Below are positions 1 through 8,691 of a stretch of 64,000 nt of DNA, one piece after another. This DNA is from Aphanothece sacrum FPU1 (lineage in GTDB: Bacteria > Cyanobacteriota > Cyanobacteriia > Cyanobacteriales > Microcystaceae). Under the pieces are notes generated by a model that was not told where the DNA came from, made no database searches, and saw only the letters and a list, made by a program, of their open reading frames with translations. A program made the translations under genes and the position numbers. Each line of letters begins with the position of its first letter. Positions within the stretch are counted from its first letter, which is position 1. Location of the stretch: contig NZ_BDQK01000001.1 in NCBI RefSeq assembly GCF_003864295.1, positions 186,001 through 250,000 of the forward strand, read 5' to 3'.

Positions 1-1
1 C

Positions 2-1303
2 AATCGTTTGGCCGGAGATCAACAAGCCATTGTTCATGATGAACCCGGAATCACCCGCGATCGCACTTATCGTCCGGCTTTTTGGCTGGATCGAGATTTC
101 CAGGTAGTAGACACAGGGGGGTTAGTATTTGACGATGATACAGAGTTTTTACCCATGATTCGAGAACAAGCCATGGCTGCGTTAAAAGAGTCCAGTGCGG
201 CGATTTTCGTGGTGGATGGACAAACCGGGCCAACCACAGGGGATAATGAGATAGCTGACTGGTTACGCCAGCAAGAAGTTCCAGTGTTATTAGCGGTCAA
301 CAAATGTGAATCTCCTGAACAGGGAATGATTCAAGCAAGTCAGTTTTGGGAGTTGGGGTTAGGCAACCCTTACCCTGTTTCTGGTATTCATGGCAATGGC
401 ACTGGAGAACTGTTAGATGATTTAATTACTTATTTACCACGACCAGAAGAAATTGTCGCCAATGATGAGATTAAGGTAGCTATTATTGGTCGTCCTAATG
501 TGGGTAAATCTAGTCTTCTCAATGCTTTTTTAGGGGAAAAACGAGCCATTGTCAGTCCTATTTCTGGCACCACTAGAGATGCGATCGATACCTTAGTAGA
601 AAGGAATGGAAAAACTTATCGTTTGATTGATACAGCAGGAATTCGTCGTAAGAAAAACGTTGAATATGGGGCTGAATTTTTCAGTATTAATCGAGCCTTT
701 AAAGCGATTCGTCGTTCTGATGTTGTCTTATTAGTTCTTGATGCTTTAGATGGGGTGACAGATCAGGATCTTAAATTAGCTGCAAGGATTATTGATGAGG
801 GACGGGCGGCGATTATTGTGGTTAATAAATGGGATGTGGTAGAAAAAGATTCCTATACCATTTATGATTTCCAAAAAATCATTTTATCCCGTCTTTATTT
901 TATGGATTGGGCTGAGACGATTTTTGTTAGTGCTGTCACTGGTCAACGGGTTGAGAAGATTATTAATTGTGTAGATACGGCGGCAGAACAACATCGTCGC
1001 CGTGTGACAACTTCGGTGATTAATGAAGCTTTAGAAGAAGCAGCCCGTTGGCATTCTCCTACTACTAGCAGACAGGGAAAACAGGGTAAAGTTTATTACG
1101 GAACTCAGGTATCTAGTCAACCTCCAACTATTGCTTTATTTGTCAATGATCCGAAGCGATTTAATGATAATTATCGGCGTTATATTGAGAGTCAATTTCG
1201 TCAACAATTAGGATTTCCTGGTACACCAATTCGTTTATTATGGCGTGGTAAGAAAGTTCGTGATGTTGAACAAAGTATGAACCGTGCAACACGAGTTAAA
1301 TAG
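2..1303 (+). CDS. der: GTPase Der (EngA), 5' partial
   Basis: Double-GTPase that acts in assembly of the 50S ribosomal subunit. The window opens inside the first G domain: the reading frame is open from base 2 (N-R-L-A-G-D-Q-Q), so roughly the first 20 residues, with the first P-loop, lie upstream, and the TTG at 8 is not the true start. Visible in G1 are the switch region [14 protein letters not shown] and an NKCE form of the NKxD motif. G2 starts near residue 155 with the P-loop GRPNVGKSS, followed by [17 protein letters not shown] and NKWD. The last ~85 residues are the KH-like C-terminal domain typical of Der. Family length is about 450, which fits. The gene ends in a hairpin and converges with the MBL gene. 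The identification is very secure. Confidence 0.96.
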   Translation, partial: NRLAGDQQAIVHDEPGITRDRTYRPAFWLDRDFQVVDTGGLVFDDDTEFLPMIREQAMAALKESSAAIFVVDGQTGPTTGDNEIADWLRQQEVPVLLAVNKCESPEQGMIQASQFWELGLGNPYPVSGIHGNGTGELLDDLITYLPRPEEIVANDEIKVAIIGRPNVGKSSLLNAFLGEKRAIVSPISGTTRDAIDTLVERNGKTYRLIDTAGIRRKKNVEYGAEFFSINRAFKAIRRSDVVLLVLDALDGVTDQDLKLAARIIDEGRAAIIVVNKWDVVEKDSYTIYDFQKIILSRLYFMDWAETIFVSAVTGQRVEKIINCVDTAAEQHRRRVTTSVINEALEEAARWHSPTTSRQGKQGKVYYGTQVSSQPPTIALFVNDPKRFNDNYRRYIESQFRQQLGFPGTPIRLLWRGKKVRDVEQSMNRATRVK

Positions 1304-1307
1304 GGAA

Positions 1308-1330
1308 GGTGGGCAATGCCCACCCTACTT
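1308..1330. terminator. Hairpin between convergent genes
   Basis: GGTGGGCA and TGCCCACC form a perfect 8-bp inverted repeat immediately after the der stop. It is followed on the plus strand by CCTACTTTA, not a clean U-run. It may stop transcription from der and from the facing MBL gene, or be a copy of a dispersed GTGGGC palindrome. Confidence 0.4.
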
Positions 1331-1335
1331 TAATT

Positions 1336-2202
1336 TTACTCCATCCAAAGAATGCATTTTTCTATTTGTTGTTTCATTATTTGTTGATTTGCATGATAAC
1401 GATGACCATGGCCAGGAAGTACCCATTCCCAAGAATAATCAGCTAATTTTTTCATGGAACTAATTTGTTCTGGCCAAGAATACCAACAAGCATGGCGAAA
1501 AGCATAGAGATTATTTAAGTCAGATGACCAAGCTAAATGATCCCCACTAAAAAGATATTTTTGACGATAAATAAGCACGGTATGACCTTTAGTATGACCA
1601 GGAACAGGAATGATTAAAATATCAGGAGAAAATTCAATTCTTTCAAATCCTGATAACTTAATTTCTACCTCTTTAGTCTTCTCTGTTATGTCATCAACAT
1701 GAAGAATTCGTTCACAGTTAAAATGATGAGCAAACTTTTCATGATCTGCCACATCATCTCTATGGGTTAAATAAAGATATTGGATGCCTCCCATTGCTTC
1801 TAATTGTTTAACTAATGGAGGCGAAAAACGGGGTGAATCTATTAAAATATTCCCCTCTGGGCGTTGAATTAAGTAACTAGCGGCTCCAAAAGAACTTTCT
1901 GAATGATAACCACAATGATAAACGTTTTCCTCAACTAGCAAAGGAAACATTTGCTGAATTTCTTTGATATTTTTGGGTTTTTCTACAGTACCAATTGAAG
2001 CTGTGGGACAAGAAAGTAAGGCCTGTAAAGCTTCTTTTATTTGAATTTCATTAATGGGTTGATGATAAACTGCAGACTTATTTCCGTCTCGATGAAAAAT
2101 TTCAGGAGCCATCCAACGACAGGTATCACAATCAATACAGGTACTATCAACATAAAAATTGCCGTTGATATTTTCGGAGCGACGTTGTTGAAGTTTAGCC
2201 AT
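1336..2202 (-). CDS. Ferredoxin-fused MBL-fold metallohydrolase
   Basis: 288 residues. Residues ~15-70 form a ferredoxin-like module with CIDCDTC and a later CP (SCPTAS), consistent with one [4Fe-4S] cluster. Residues ~85-288 are a metallo-beta-lactamase fold: the metal motif appears as THRDDVADH, with PGHTKGH, SGDHL and PGHGHRYH further on. The same ferredoxin-plus-MBL arrangement is known in cyanobacteria and plant plastids, where the substrate is not established, so no reaction is assigned. The start is the ATG at 2202 and the family length matches. It faces der across 32 bp and has no obvious operon partner. Confidence 0.85.
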   Translation of the reverse strand: MAKLQQRRSENINGNFYVDSTCIDCDTCRWMAPEIFHRDGNKSAVYHQPINEIQIKEALQALLSCPTASIGTVEKPKNIKEIQQMFPLLVEENVYHCGYHSESSFGAASYLIQRPEGNILIDSPRFSPPLVKQLEAMGGIQYLYLTHRDDVADHEKFAHHFNCERILHVDDITEKTKEVEIKLSGFERIEFSPDILIIPVPGHTKGHTVLIYRQKYLFSGDHLAWSSDLNNLYAFRHACWYSWPEQISSMKKLADYSWEWVLPGHGHRYHANQQIMKQQIEKCILWME

Positions 2203-2270
2203 AATTTAATAAGCCTGATATAATATTAGTTATAATTTTATTTTAGCACTTAGCTTGACTTTGAATTGCT

Positions 2271-2443
2271 GGTTCTACAGGACTTACTATGCTAAACTAA
2301 TAATTAATAAAAGGCTAAAGCCTTATTCTATAAAAACGAGCGTCCGACGAGCGCGGACTAAATTCTAGGTTGCCTACGCAACCTTTGTTTGTATAGCTTA
2401 ACTATGAACGAGTTAAAGTCTATTATTTGTAATAATTTAGCTA
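2271..2443 (+). repeat. Family A multi-hairpin element, copy 1 (3' end truncated)
   Basis: Begins with the terminal motif GGTTCTACAGGACTTACTAT, then carries four internal hairpins in fixed order: AAAGGCTAAAGCCTT, GTCCGACGAGCGCGGAC, GGTTGCCTACGCAACC, and TTAACT/AGTTAA. The matching right terminal repeat is missing, so the copy is incomplete. Seven other members occur in the window (around 4.6, 10.5, 15.8, 27.5, 27.7, 28.4 and 49.3 kb). It fills most of the gap upstream of the P450 gene. Confidence 0.8.
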
Positions 2444-2473
2444 TATTGATTAAATATTTTCCAGGTATCCTCA

Positions 2474-3841
2474 ATGAAGACATCTAGTCAACTATCTCCC
2501 TCAAATTCTTTTAAGTCCCTTCCTCGTGCCACAACTTCATCATTTCTGAGACGGTTAAAGTTAATCTTTCGTCCTATAGATTATCTCGAAGATTATGGTA
2601 AAAAATTTGGTGATTTTATTGTTCTTGGCAACTCAGAAACCCCTTTTGTTTATGTTAACCATCCTGAAGCAATACAACAAATTTTTACGGCTAAACCAGA
2701 AGTTTTTGAAACAGGTAGAGGCAATGGAATTCTCAGGTATTTATTAGGAGAAAATTCTATTTTATTACTTGATGGAGTGTCTCATCGACAACAACGTAAG
2801 CTTTTAATGCCACCTTTTCATGGAGAAAGATTACAAACTTATAGTAATGTAATTTATCAAATAACTCAAGAAATCTTACAAGAATGGAAAATTGGTCAAT
2901 CTTTACTAATTCGTTCAGAAATGCAGAAAATTACTTTGAGAGTAATTTTACAAGTAGTTTTTGGGTTAGAAAAAGGAAAACGTTATGACGAATTACAAAA
3001 ACTATTAACCATTTTATTAGATTCAATTAGTTCTCCTTTAAGTTCGAGTTTATTGTTTTTTAGTTTTCTGCAAAAAGATTTGGGAAAATGGAGTCCTTGG
3101 GGTCGTTTTCTTCATCTAAAAAGTCAAGTTGACCAATTATTAATAGCAGAAATAGAAGAACGCCGTAGCACAGGCAATTTATCAGGGGAAGATATATTAA
3201 CTTTGTTAATGTGTGCCACAGATGAAGCAGGAGAACCAATGACAGTGGCACAATTAAAATATCAATTGATGACCTTGTTAGTAGCAGGACATGAAACAAC
3301 TGCCTCTGCTTTAACTTGGGCTATTTATTGGATTCATTATCAACAAAATATTGAAGAAAAATTACGTTTAGATTTGCCTAAATTAGATAACAATAAATTC
3401 TTAGAACAGGTCACAAACTTACCTTATTTAGAAGCAATTTGTCAAGAAACTTTACGAATTTATCCCATTACTTTATCAACCTTTCCTCGAATTTTAAAAG
3501 AACCTTTAGAGATCATGGGATATGAATTTCCTGCTAAAACTGTTTTGATGCCTTGCGTGTATTTAGTGCATCATCGAGAGGATATATACCCTCAATCTTA
3601 TCAATTTAAGCCAGAACGTTTTTTAGAAAAACAGTTTTCTCCTTATGAATATTTACCCTTTGGTGGAGGAAATCGTTATTGTATTGGAAATGGTTTAGCC
3701 ATGTTAGAAATGAAAATAGTATTAGCTACAATTTTGTCTCAATTAAAGTTAAAATTAATCAATCCTCGTCCTCTTAAACCAATTCGTCGTGGACTAACGG
3801 TTGCTCCTCCTACTAATTTAAAGATAAAAATAGTGAGTTAG
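2474..3841 (+). CDS. Cytochrome P450, CYP110-like
   Basis: 455-residue heme monooxygenase. Visible P450 landmarks are the I-helix oxygen-binding motif AGHETT (about residue 271), the K-helix ETLR (about 325-328), and the heme loop FGGGNRYCIG (about 396-405) with the thiolate cysteine near 403. The N-terminal half (GRGNGILRYLLGENS, LLDGVSHRQQRKLLMPPFHG) resembles the cyanobacterial CYP110 family, reported to act on fatty acids, alkanes or terpenoids; the substrate here cannot be read from sequence. No membrane anchor and no fused reductase, so it must rely on separate ferredoxin partners. It converges on the DUF924 gene with only 5 bp between stops. Confidence 0.92.
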   Translation: MKTSSQLSPSNSFKSLPRATTSSFLRRLKLIFRPIDYLEDYGKKFGDFIVLGNSETPFVYVNHPEAIQQIFTAKPEVFETGRGNGILRYLLGENSILLLDGVSHRQQRKLLMPPFHGERLQTYSNVIYQITQEILQEWKIGQSLLIRSEMQKITLRVILQVVFGLEKGKRYDELQKLLTILLDSISSPLSSSLLFFSFLQKDLGKWSPWGRFLHLKSQVDQLLIAEIEERRSTGNLSGEDILTLLMCATDEAGEPMTVAQLKYQLMTLLVAGHETTASALTWAIYWIHYQQNIEEKLRLDLPKLDNNKFLEQVTNLPYLEAICQETLRIYPITLSTFPRILKEPLEIMGYEFPAKTVLMPCVYLVHHREDIYPQSYQFKPERFLEKQFSPYEYLPFGGGNRYCIGNGLAMLEMKIVLATILSQLKLKLINPRPLKPIRRGLTVAPPTNLKIKIVS

Positions 3842-3846
3842 TAAAA

Positions 3847-4443
3847 TTAAAATGATGAGTCAGGTTTCTCTAAAAATTCTATTTCTTCTGAGGTACTAAT
3901 TCTGTCTAAAATAGAATTACGATGAGGAAATCTTCCGAACTGTTCAATAATATTGAGATGATGATAAGCAGACTCAATTGCCTGCGTACTATATGGATCA
4001 CTTTGAAGGGTAGAAAATAAGGCTATCGCCTGATGTTGATGACTCAAATTTTCACTATGTTCAAAAGGCAGATAAATAAACCAACGTTGTACAGCTAAAA
4101 ATTGACAATCAAACTGCTGAAAAATAGCATATTTAGCGATTTCTAAAGCTTGAGAATCGGTAGCAAATGCTTGAGGTTGCTCACGAAACATATTACGCGG
4201 AAATTGATCTAAAAGTAAAATTAATGCTAAACAACTTAAGGGGGAATTTTTCCAATCATCTAGTTTATGAGAAGCGGCTTTTTCATAAGTTGAAAGAAAG
4301 CGTAATTTTATTTTTTCGTCAAAGGTTGAATCTTTAATAAACCAATCTTTATTAGGCTTTCCGTAATCTTTGTGATCAGGTTTACCAAACCAAAAATCTA
4401 AAACATCAGTAAATTGACAAAAAAGTCCAAATTCATCGTTCAT
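3847..4443 (-). CDS. DUF924 family protein
   Basis: About 198 residues from the ATG at 4443; an in-frame GTG at 4464 gives 205. The family signature is clear: VLDFWFG near the N-terminus, then a tryptophan-rich start, LLLDQFPRNM, and PFEHSE (residues ~118-123). DUF924 proteins are small, all-helical, TPR-like and of unknown function. No signal peptide or membrane segment. The gene stands alone, convergent with the P450. Confidence 0.85.
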   Translation of the reverse strand: MNDEFGLFCQFTDVLDFWFGKPDHKDYGKPNKDWFIKDSTFDEKIKLRFLSTYEKAASHKLDDWKNSPLSCLALILLLDQFPRNMFREQPQAFATDSQALEIAKYAIFQQFDCQFLAVQRWFIYLPFEHSENLSHQHQAIALFSTLQSDPYSTQAIESAYHHLNIIEQFGRFPHRNSILDRISTSEEIEFLEKPDSSF

Positions 4444-4500
4444 AGTTAGTTCCAATTTCCCCACACAGCTAAAGTTAATCCAGGAGAATAAATATTAACA

Positions 4501-4547
4501 AATTATGAATTATGAATTATGAATTATGAATTATGAATTATGAATTA
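4501..4547. repeat. Heptamer tandem repeat AATTATG (6.7 copies)
   Basis: Uninterrupted repeat of AATTATG. It is the reverse-complement phase of the 18-copy AATTCAT array at 41751-41876, so the same heptamer expands at two loci. Short heptamer arrays of this kind are common in filamentous and unicellular cyanobacteria. It lies in the 5' flank of the DUF924 gene. Confidence 0.9.
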
Positions 4548-4608
4548 TCTCCGGTTACAGTGTTGACAATTCATTGGTAAACGCTATACTAATTATTTAT
4601 AATTATAA

Positions 4609-4796
4609 CTGTTTTAGCGAACTTAGGATGTAAAACGATTACAAATTACAGGCTTAAACCCGCTCAGGGTTAAGCTATAGGAACTAAGCCTGGCTACCCA
4701 GGCTTAAAATAAGGCTGTGTAGACAGCCTTTGTGCTTATAGAATAAGGCTTTAGCCTGTATTAATTTATTAATTTTACATGACAAATTCGATAGAA
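4609..4796. repeat. Family A element, copy 2 (divergent subfamily)
   Basis: Same plan as the other family A copies but with changed hairpins: CTTAAACCCGCTCAGGGTTAAG, GCCTGGCTACCCAGGC, GGCTGTGTAGACAGCC and AAGGCTTTAGCCT, flanked by imperfect terminal repeats (TTTAGCGAACTTAGGATGTA at left, TACATGACAAATTCGATAGA at right). Compensating hairpin changes relative to copy 1 suggest that structure, not sequence, is maintained. It ends four bases before the ABC transporter stop codon and accounts for most of the 335-bp gap at 4465-4799. Confidence 0.7.
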
Positions 4797-4799
4797 GAA

Positions 4800-6635
4800 T
4801 TATAACTCACTAATTCCCATCATTTGTAATTGATATAATCCTTTATACAAGCCATTTTGATTAACTAATTCGTCGTGAGTTCCTGACTCTACTATTTCCC
4901 CCTGTTTTAAAACTAAAATATGATCAACATTGCGAACTGTTGAGAGGCGATGAGCAATAATAATAGCGGTTTTATTTACTAATAAATTATCTAAAGCTTC
5001 TTGAATTAAAGCTTCCGTTCCCACATCTAGACTAGCGGTTGCCTCATCTAAAATTAACACACGGGGTTGACGAATGGCTACTCTAGCAAAGGCTAATAAT
5101 TGCTTTTGTCCTCCTGATAAATTTGTGCCTCTCTCTCTTAATTGACTATTATACCCTTGGGGTAGATCTTCGATCAATTTATCCACATTTGTTAATCTTG
5201 CAGCTTCTTTAATTTGTTCAAAAGAATAATCTTCTCCTAATGTAATATTTCGTTTGACATCGCCAGCAAAGAGAAAACTATCTTGAAAAATCATACCAAT
5301 ATATTGCCTTAATTCCACTTTAGGAATATCTCGAATATCAATTCCATCAATTAAAATTCTACCTTTACTGGGTTCATAAAGACGACATAATAAACGAATA
5401 ATTGAACTTTTTCCTGCCCCGGTTGGCCCTACTAATGCTATTTTTTCTCCTGGGGGAATGATAAAGTCTAAATTCTTGAGAACAAACTCATCTTTTTTGT
5501 AACCAAACCAAACATTTTCAAATCTTATTTCTCCACTGATTTCTGATTTATTTAACGTTTCTAAAGACTGAATATTGTGTTTTGCTTCAACAATATTAAT
5601 GGGTTCATTCATTAATTCACTAATTCTTTCAATTCCGGTAAATCCTGATTGAAACATGGTAAATTTATCCGCAAATTGGCGCAAGGGATTAAACAGTCTT
5701 TGTGAATAGAGAATAAAAGCAGAAAGAGTTCCAAAGGTAATAGTTTCGTTGAGAATAAAAATACCTCCTAACCAAAGAACTCCCCCAATAGCTACCAAAC
5801 TAATCCATTCTAAAGTAGCAGAAACTGCCGAATCATGAAAAATTGTTTTATCTACCGAATTTCGATATTGTTGATTAATATGACGAAATAATTCAGCATT
5901 AAACTGTTCTCTACGAAAGAGTTGAACAATATTAATTCCGGTTACATTTTCTTGTAACATAGAATTGAGATCTGATAATTTTTCTCTAGATTGATAATTT
6001 GCTTTACGATATTGTTGTTGAAAATAAACAATTAGTCCGGCAATAGGAATTAACATTAACATCAATAAAAGAGATAATTGCCATTGCAAAATAAACATAG
6101 TAATAATGATTACTAAGATAGAAATAAAATCACTTAAAACCCCAATAGCACCACTAGCAAATACATCGCCTAATGCTTCTACATCACTGGTTAGACGAGT
6201 TACTAAACGTCCGACAGGGGTACGATCAAAGAAACTGGAATCTAAAGAGGTAACATGAGTAAATAAATCATTACGAACCTCTGCCGTAATTTTTTGACCT
6301 AATTTTTGAACAATGAATCCTTGAGAAGCTGCACAAATTAAACGGAGAATAATTGTTGCTAATAAGATAAAAATTAAGACTTGTATCGCCTCAGCTAAAG
6401 GAAGTTTTTCTAGAAAACTCCAAGCAGACTCTTGACGTAATAAAGAAACCGCTTGTCCAATAATTAAGGGTTGAATAGCTCCTGAAATAGATAAGGGGAA
6501 TAATAAAATAAGGGACAGAATCAATAAATTAGGATTTCGACGTACATAAGGAGCTAGTTTTAAAATTAGCAGTCTATCATTTTGAGGCTTATGGATCAAA
6601 GGTTTTGACTTAGGATTAGAGGAAAAAATAGTCAT
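4800..6635 (-). CDS. ABC exporter, fused permease/ATPase
   Basis: 611-residue half-transporter. Residues ~35-330 are a type I exporter membrane domain with about six TM helices; residues ~365-611 are the nucleotide-binding domain. Walker A is GPTGAGKSS near residue 403, the signature LSGGQ near 505, Walker B RVLILDEATAS near 527, and the H-loop IIAHRLSTV. It should work as a homodimer or pair with another half-transporter to export lipids, peptides or drugs; the MdlB/MsbA-like group is the best fit. No accessory membrane-fusion gene is adjacent. It is divergent from the SGNH hydrolase gene across 177 bp. Confidence 0.93.
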   Translation of the reverse strand: MTIFSSNPKSKPLIHKPQNDRLLILKLAPYVRRNPNLLILSLILLFPLSISGAIQPLIIGQAVSLLRQESAWSFLEKLPLAEAIQVLIFILLATIILRLICAASQGFIVQKLGQKITAEVRNDLFTHVTSLDSSFFDRTPVGRLVTRLTSDVEALGDVFASGAIGVLSDFISILVIIITMFILQWQLSLLLMLMLIPIAGLIVYFQQQYRKANYQSREKLSDLNSMLQENVTGINIVQLFRREQFNAELFRHINQQYRNSVDKTIFHDSAVSATLEWISLVAIGGVLWLGGIFILNETITFGTLSAFILYSQRLFNPLRQFADKFTMFQSGFTGIERISELMNEPINIVEAKHNIQSLETLNKSEISGEIRFENVWFGYKKDEFVLKNLDFIIPPGEKIALVGPTGAGKSSIIRLLCRLYEPSKGRILIDGIDIRDIPKVELRQYIGMIFQDSFLFAGDVKRNITLGEDYSFEQIKEAARLTNVDKLIEDLPQGYNSQLRERGTNLSGGQKQLLAFARVAIRQPRVLILDEATASLDVGTEALIQEALDNLLVNKTAIIIAHRLSTVRNVDHILVLKQGEIVESGTHDELVNQNGLYKGLYQLQMMGISEL

Positions 6636-6812
6636 TGAATATTCTTGAGTGAACCACCTTAAGTTTCTATTATCCCTTATTTTTTCAAATAAGTTAAGGA
6701 GTAATTTTGATTTAGGCTTATTATTGTTTTTATAACAAAAGTGTGTTAGATTAATTTAATTAAGATTTAACAGTTCACAGATAGCTATTCAAAATAACTC
6801 TATTGATTAAAT

Positions 6813-7586
6813 ATGATAACCCAAAATAAAATTCTATTATCTTTATCTTTGGCATTTAATTTAATTTTTATTTGTTTAACTATTATATTTATTGTGAGAA
6901 AAGGAGGATTTTCTTATATTTCTAAAAAATTAGAATTTTTAATGTCTTTTAATCAATCAGCAGAATTATTGTTTAACAGAAACAATCGTCGTAATAGTTA
7001 TCAGACTAGCTATTATACGGCAAAAAATAAAATTTTTAAACAACTTCCTAACTCTGATCAAGAAATCATTTTAGTGGGAGATAGTTTAACAGATCAAGGA
7101 GAATGGTCGGAAATTTTACAAAATTATAACGTAATTAATCGAGGAATTAGCGGGGATACAACTGATGGAATTCTCAATAGAATTGATGAAATAATAGATG
7201 CTAAACCCAGAAAACTTTTTATTATGATTGGAACGAATGATATATGGAATGAACAGAAAACAGTTGATGAAGTTATTCTCAATTACCAGGAAATTCTTGA
7301 TATTATTAAAACAAAATCTCCTCAAACGAGTGTGTATATTCAAAGTATTTTACCTGTCAATAATATTAATTATTCTCTCTCAATTGATAGTAATGATTTG
7401 AGTCCAATTAATGATAAACTAAAAAAACTAGCTCAAGAATTTAACTATCAATATATAGACTTATATTCCAACTTTATTGATACTTCAAATCAACTCAATT
7501 CTAATTATACTTATGATGGAGTTCACTTAAATGGCAAGGGTTATTTACTTTGGGGCAATCTCATTAAAAAATATGTTGAAAAATAG
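6813..7586 (+). CDS. Membrane-anchored SGNH/GDSL hydrolase
   Basis: 257 residues. One hydrophobic helix at residues ~8-28 anchors the protein, probably with the catalytic domain outside the membrane. The SGNH blocks are complete: block I GDSLTD with nucleophile Ser91, block II NRGISGDTT, block III IGTNDIW, and block V DGVHLNGKGY with the Asp/His pair. The fold belongs with the PAF-acetylhydrolase/lysophospholipase-like esterases; the substrate (lipid ester or carbohydrate acetyl ester) is not predictable. It ends 12 bp from the facing pentapeptide gene. Confidence 0.88.
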   Translation: MITQNKILLSLSLAFNLIFICLTIIFIVRKGGFSYISKKLEFLMSFNQSAELLFNRNNRRNSYQTSYYTAKNKIFKQLPNSDQEIILVGDSLTDQGEWSEILQNYNVINRGISGDTTDGILNRIDEIIDAKPRKLFIMIGTNDIWNEQKTVDEVILNYQEILDIIKTKSPQTSVYIQSILPVNNINYSLSIDSNDLSPINDKLKKLAQEFNYQYIDLYSNFIDTSNQLNSNYTYDGVHLNGKGYLLWGNLIKKYVEK

Positions 7587-7598
7587 CTTAATATATTG

Positions 7599-8450
7599 CT
7601 ATTTTTGGGTAAAGTAAGCTTTAAAATAAGAAGATTTTAGAAAATTATGATGACTATAATTTTCCGGTAATTCGGCTCCATTAAGATTCGTTTCTGTTAA
7701 ATTAGAGCCTTTTAAATTGGCTCCTCTTAAATTAGCTTGACTTAAATTAGCTCCTCTTAAATTAGCTCCTCTTAAGTTAGCTTGACTTAAATTAGCTCCT
7801 CTTAAATTAGCTCCTTCTAGGTTAGCATAAGTGAGATTACTCCAACGTAAATCTACACGATCACCTATAATTTCTGTTAGATTAGCTCTGACTAAATAAG
7901 CTTGACATAAATGAGCTTGAATTAGTTGAGCATGAGTTAGATTAGCTCGATAAAAATAGGCTCCTTGTAACTCTGTCTCATATAATGTTGCTTGAGTAAG
8001 ATCTGCTTCGCAAAAATTAGTTGCTATGGCATTAGCTTCACTTAAATTAGTTCGATTTAGATAAGCACAACTAAAATCAGCCCCTTTTAAATAAGTCTGT
8101 CTTAAAGAGGTTCCAATTAAATTAGCTTGACATAAATTAGCTCCTTGAAGATTAGCTTCACGCAAATTAGCCCCGATTAAATTAGCTCCTTGGAGGTTAG
8201 CATAACTAAGAATAGAACGGATAAGATTTACATTAGCTAGTTCCGCATTTTCTAGATTAGCTTCTTCTAGTTGTACCCCTTCAAGTTGTGAGCGACTTAA
8301 ATTAACTTTAGATAAATAAGCTTGTTGTAAATTTCTGTTAGTTAAATCAAGCTCTGTGAGATCGGGTACAATTTTGGGGTTATGTTCTCGCCATGTTATC
8401 CATTTTGTCTTTCCTTGCTCTAGTAATATAAGATGTTCTAAATTAGCCAT
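7599..8450 (-). CDS. Pentapeptide repeat protein
   Basis: 283 residues made almost entirely of A(N/D)Lxx pentapeptides from residue ~33 to ~270, expected to form a right-handed quadrilateral beta-helix of about 12 coils. The C-terminal stretch repeats the near-identical unit GANLSQANLR several times, indicating recent internal duplication. No enzyme domain, TM segment or signal peptide. Such proteins are abundant in cyanobacteria; a few elsewhere mimic DNA to protect gyrase, but nothing here points to a particular role. Confidence 0.93.
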   Translation of the reverse strand: MANLEHLILLEQGKTKWITWREHNPKIVPDLTELDLTNRNLQQAYLSKVNLSRSQLEGVQLEEANLENAELANVNLIRSILSYANLQGANLIGANLREANLQGANLCQANLIGTSLRQTYLKGADFSCAYLNRTNLSEANAIATNFCEADLTQATLYETELQGAYFYRANLTHAQLIQAHLCQAYLVRANLTEIIGDRVDLRWSNLTYANLEGANLRGANLSQANLRGANLRGANLSQANLRGANLKGSNLTETNLNGAELPENYSHHNFLKSSYFKAYFTQK

Positions 8451-8527
8451 TTTTGTTATTATACCATAAATATCTCTTATTTTTAGCCTAGCAAAGAAGG
8501 GGACATATAGCAGAAGTTTCCAAGTGG

Positions 8528-8588
8528 TAGGGGCGGGTTTTTAGCAAAAGCCGATAATGATAACAAATATGTTAGATAAACCCGCCCT
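8528..8588. repeat. Family C inverted repeat (GGGCGGGTTT...AAACCCGCCC), copy 1
   Basis: GGGGCGGGTTTTTAGCAAAA at left and GATAAACCCGCCCTA at right form an imperfect stem around a ~35-nt AT-rich centre. Related copies are at 11818-11878 and 27299-27358. Intergenic, between the pentapeptide gene and the decarboxylase gene; the rest of that gap (8451-8691) shows nothing else I recognise. Confidence 0.7.
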
Positions 8589-8691
8589 AGTTTAAGTCTC
8601 CAAGTAAAATATTGTCAATAGGAGAAAGGCTATATTTAACAACTTTATCCGTTAAAACTTGATAAGATTAGCACTTTTAAATCCTAAAAGA

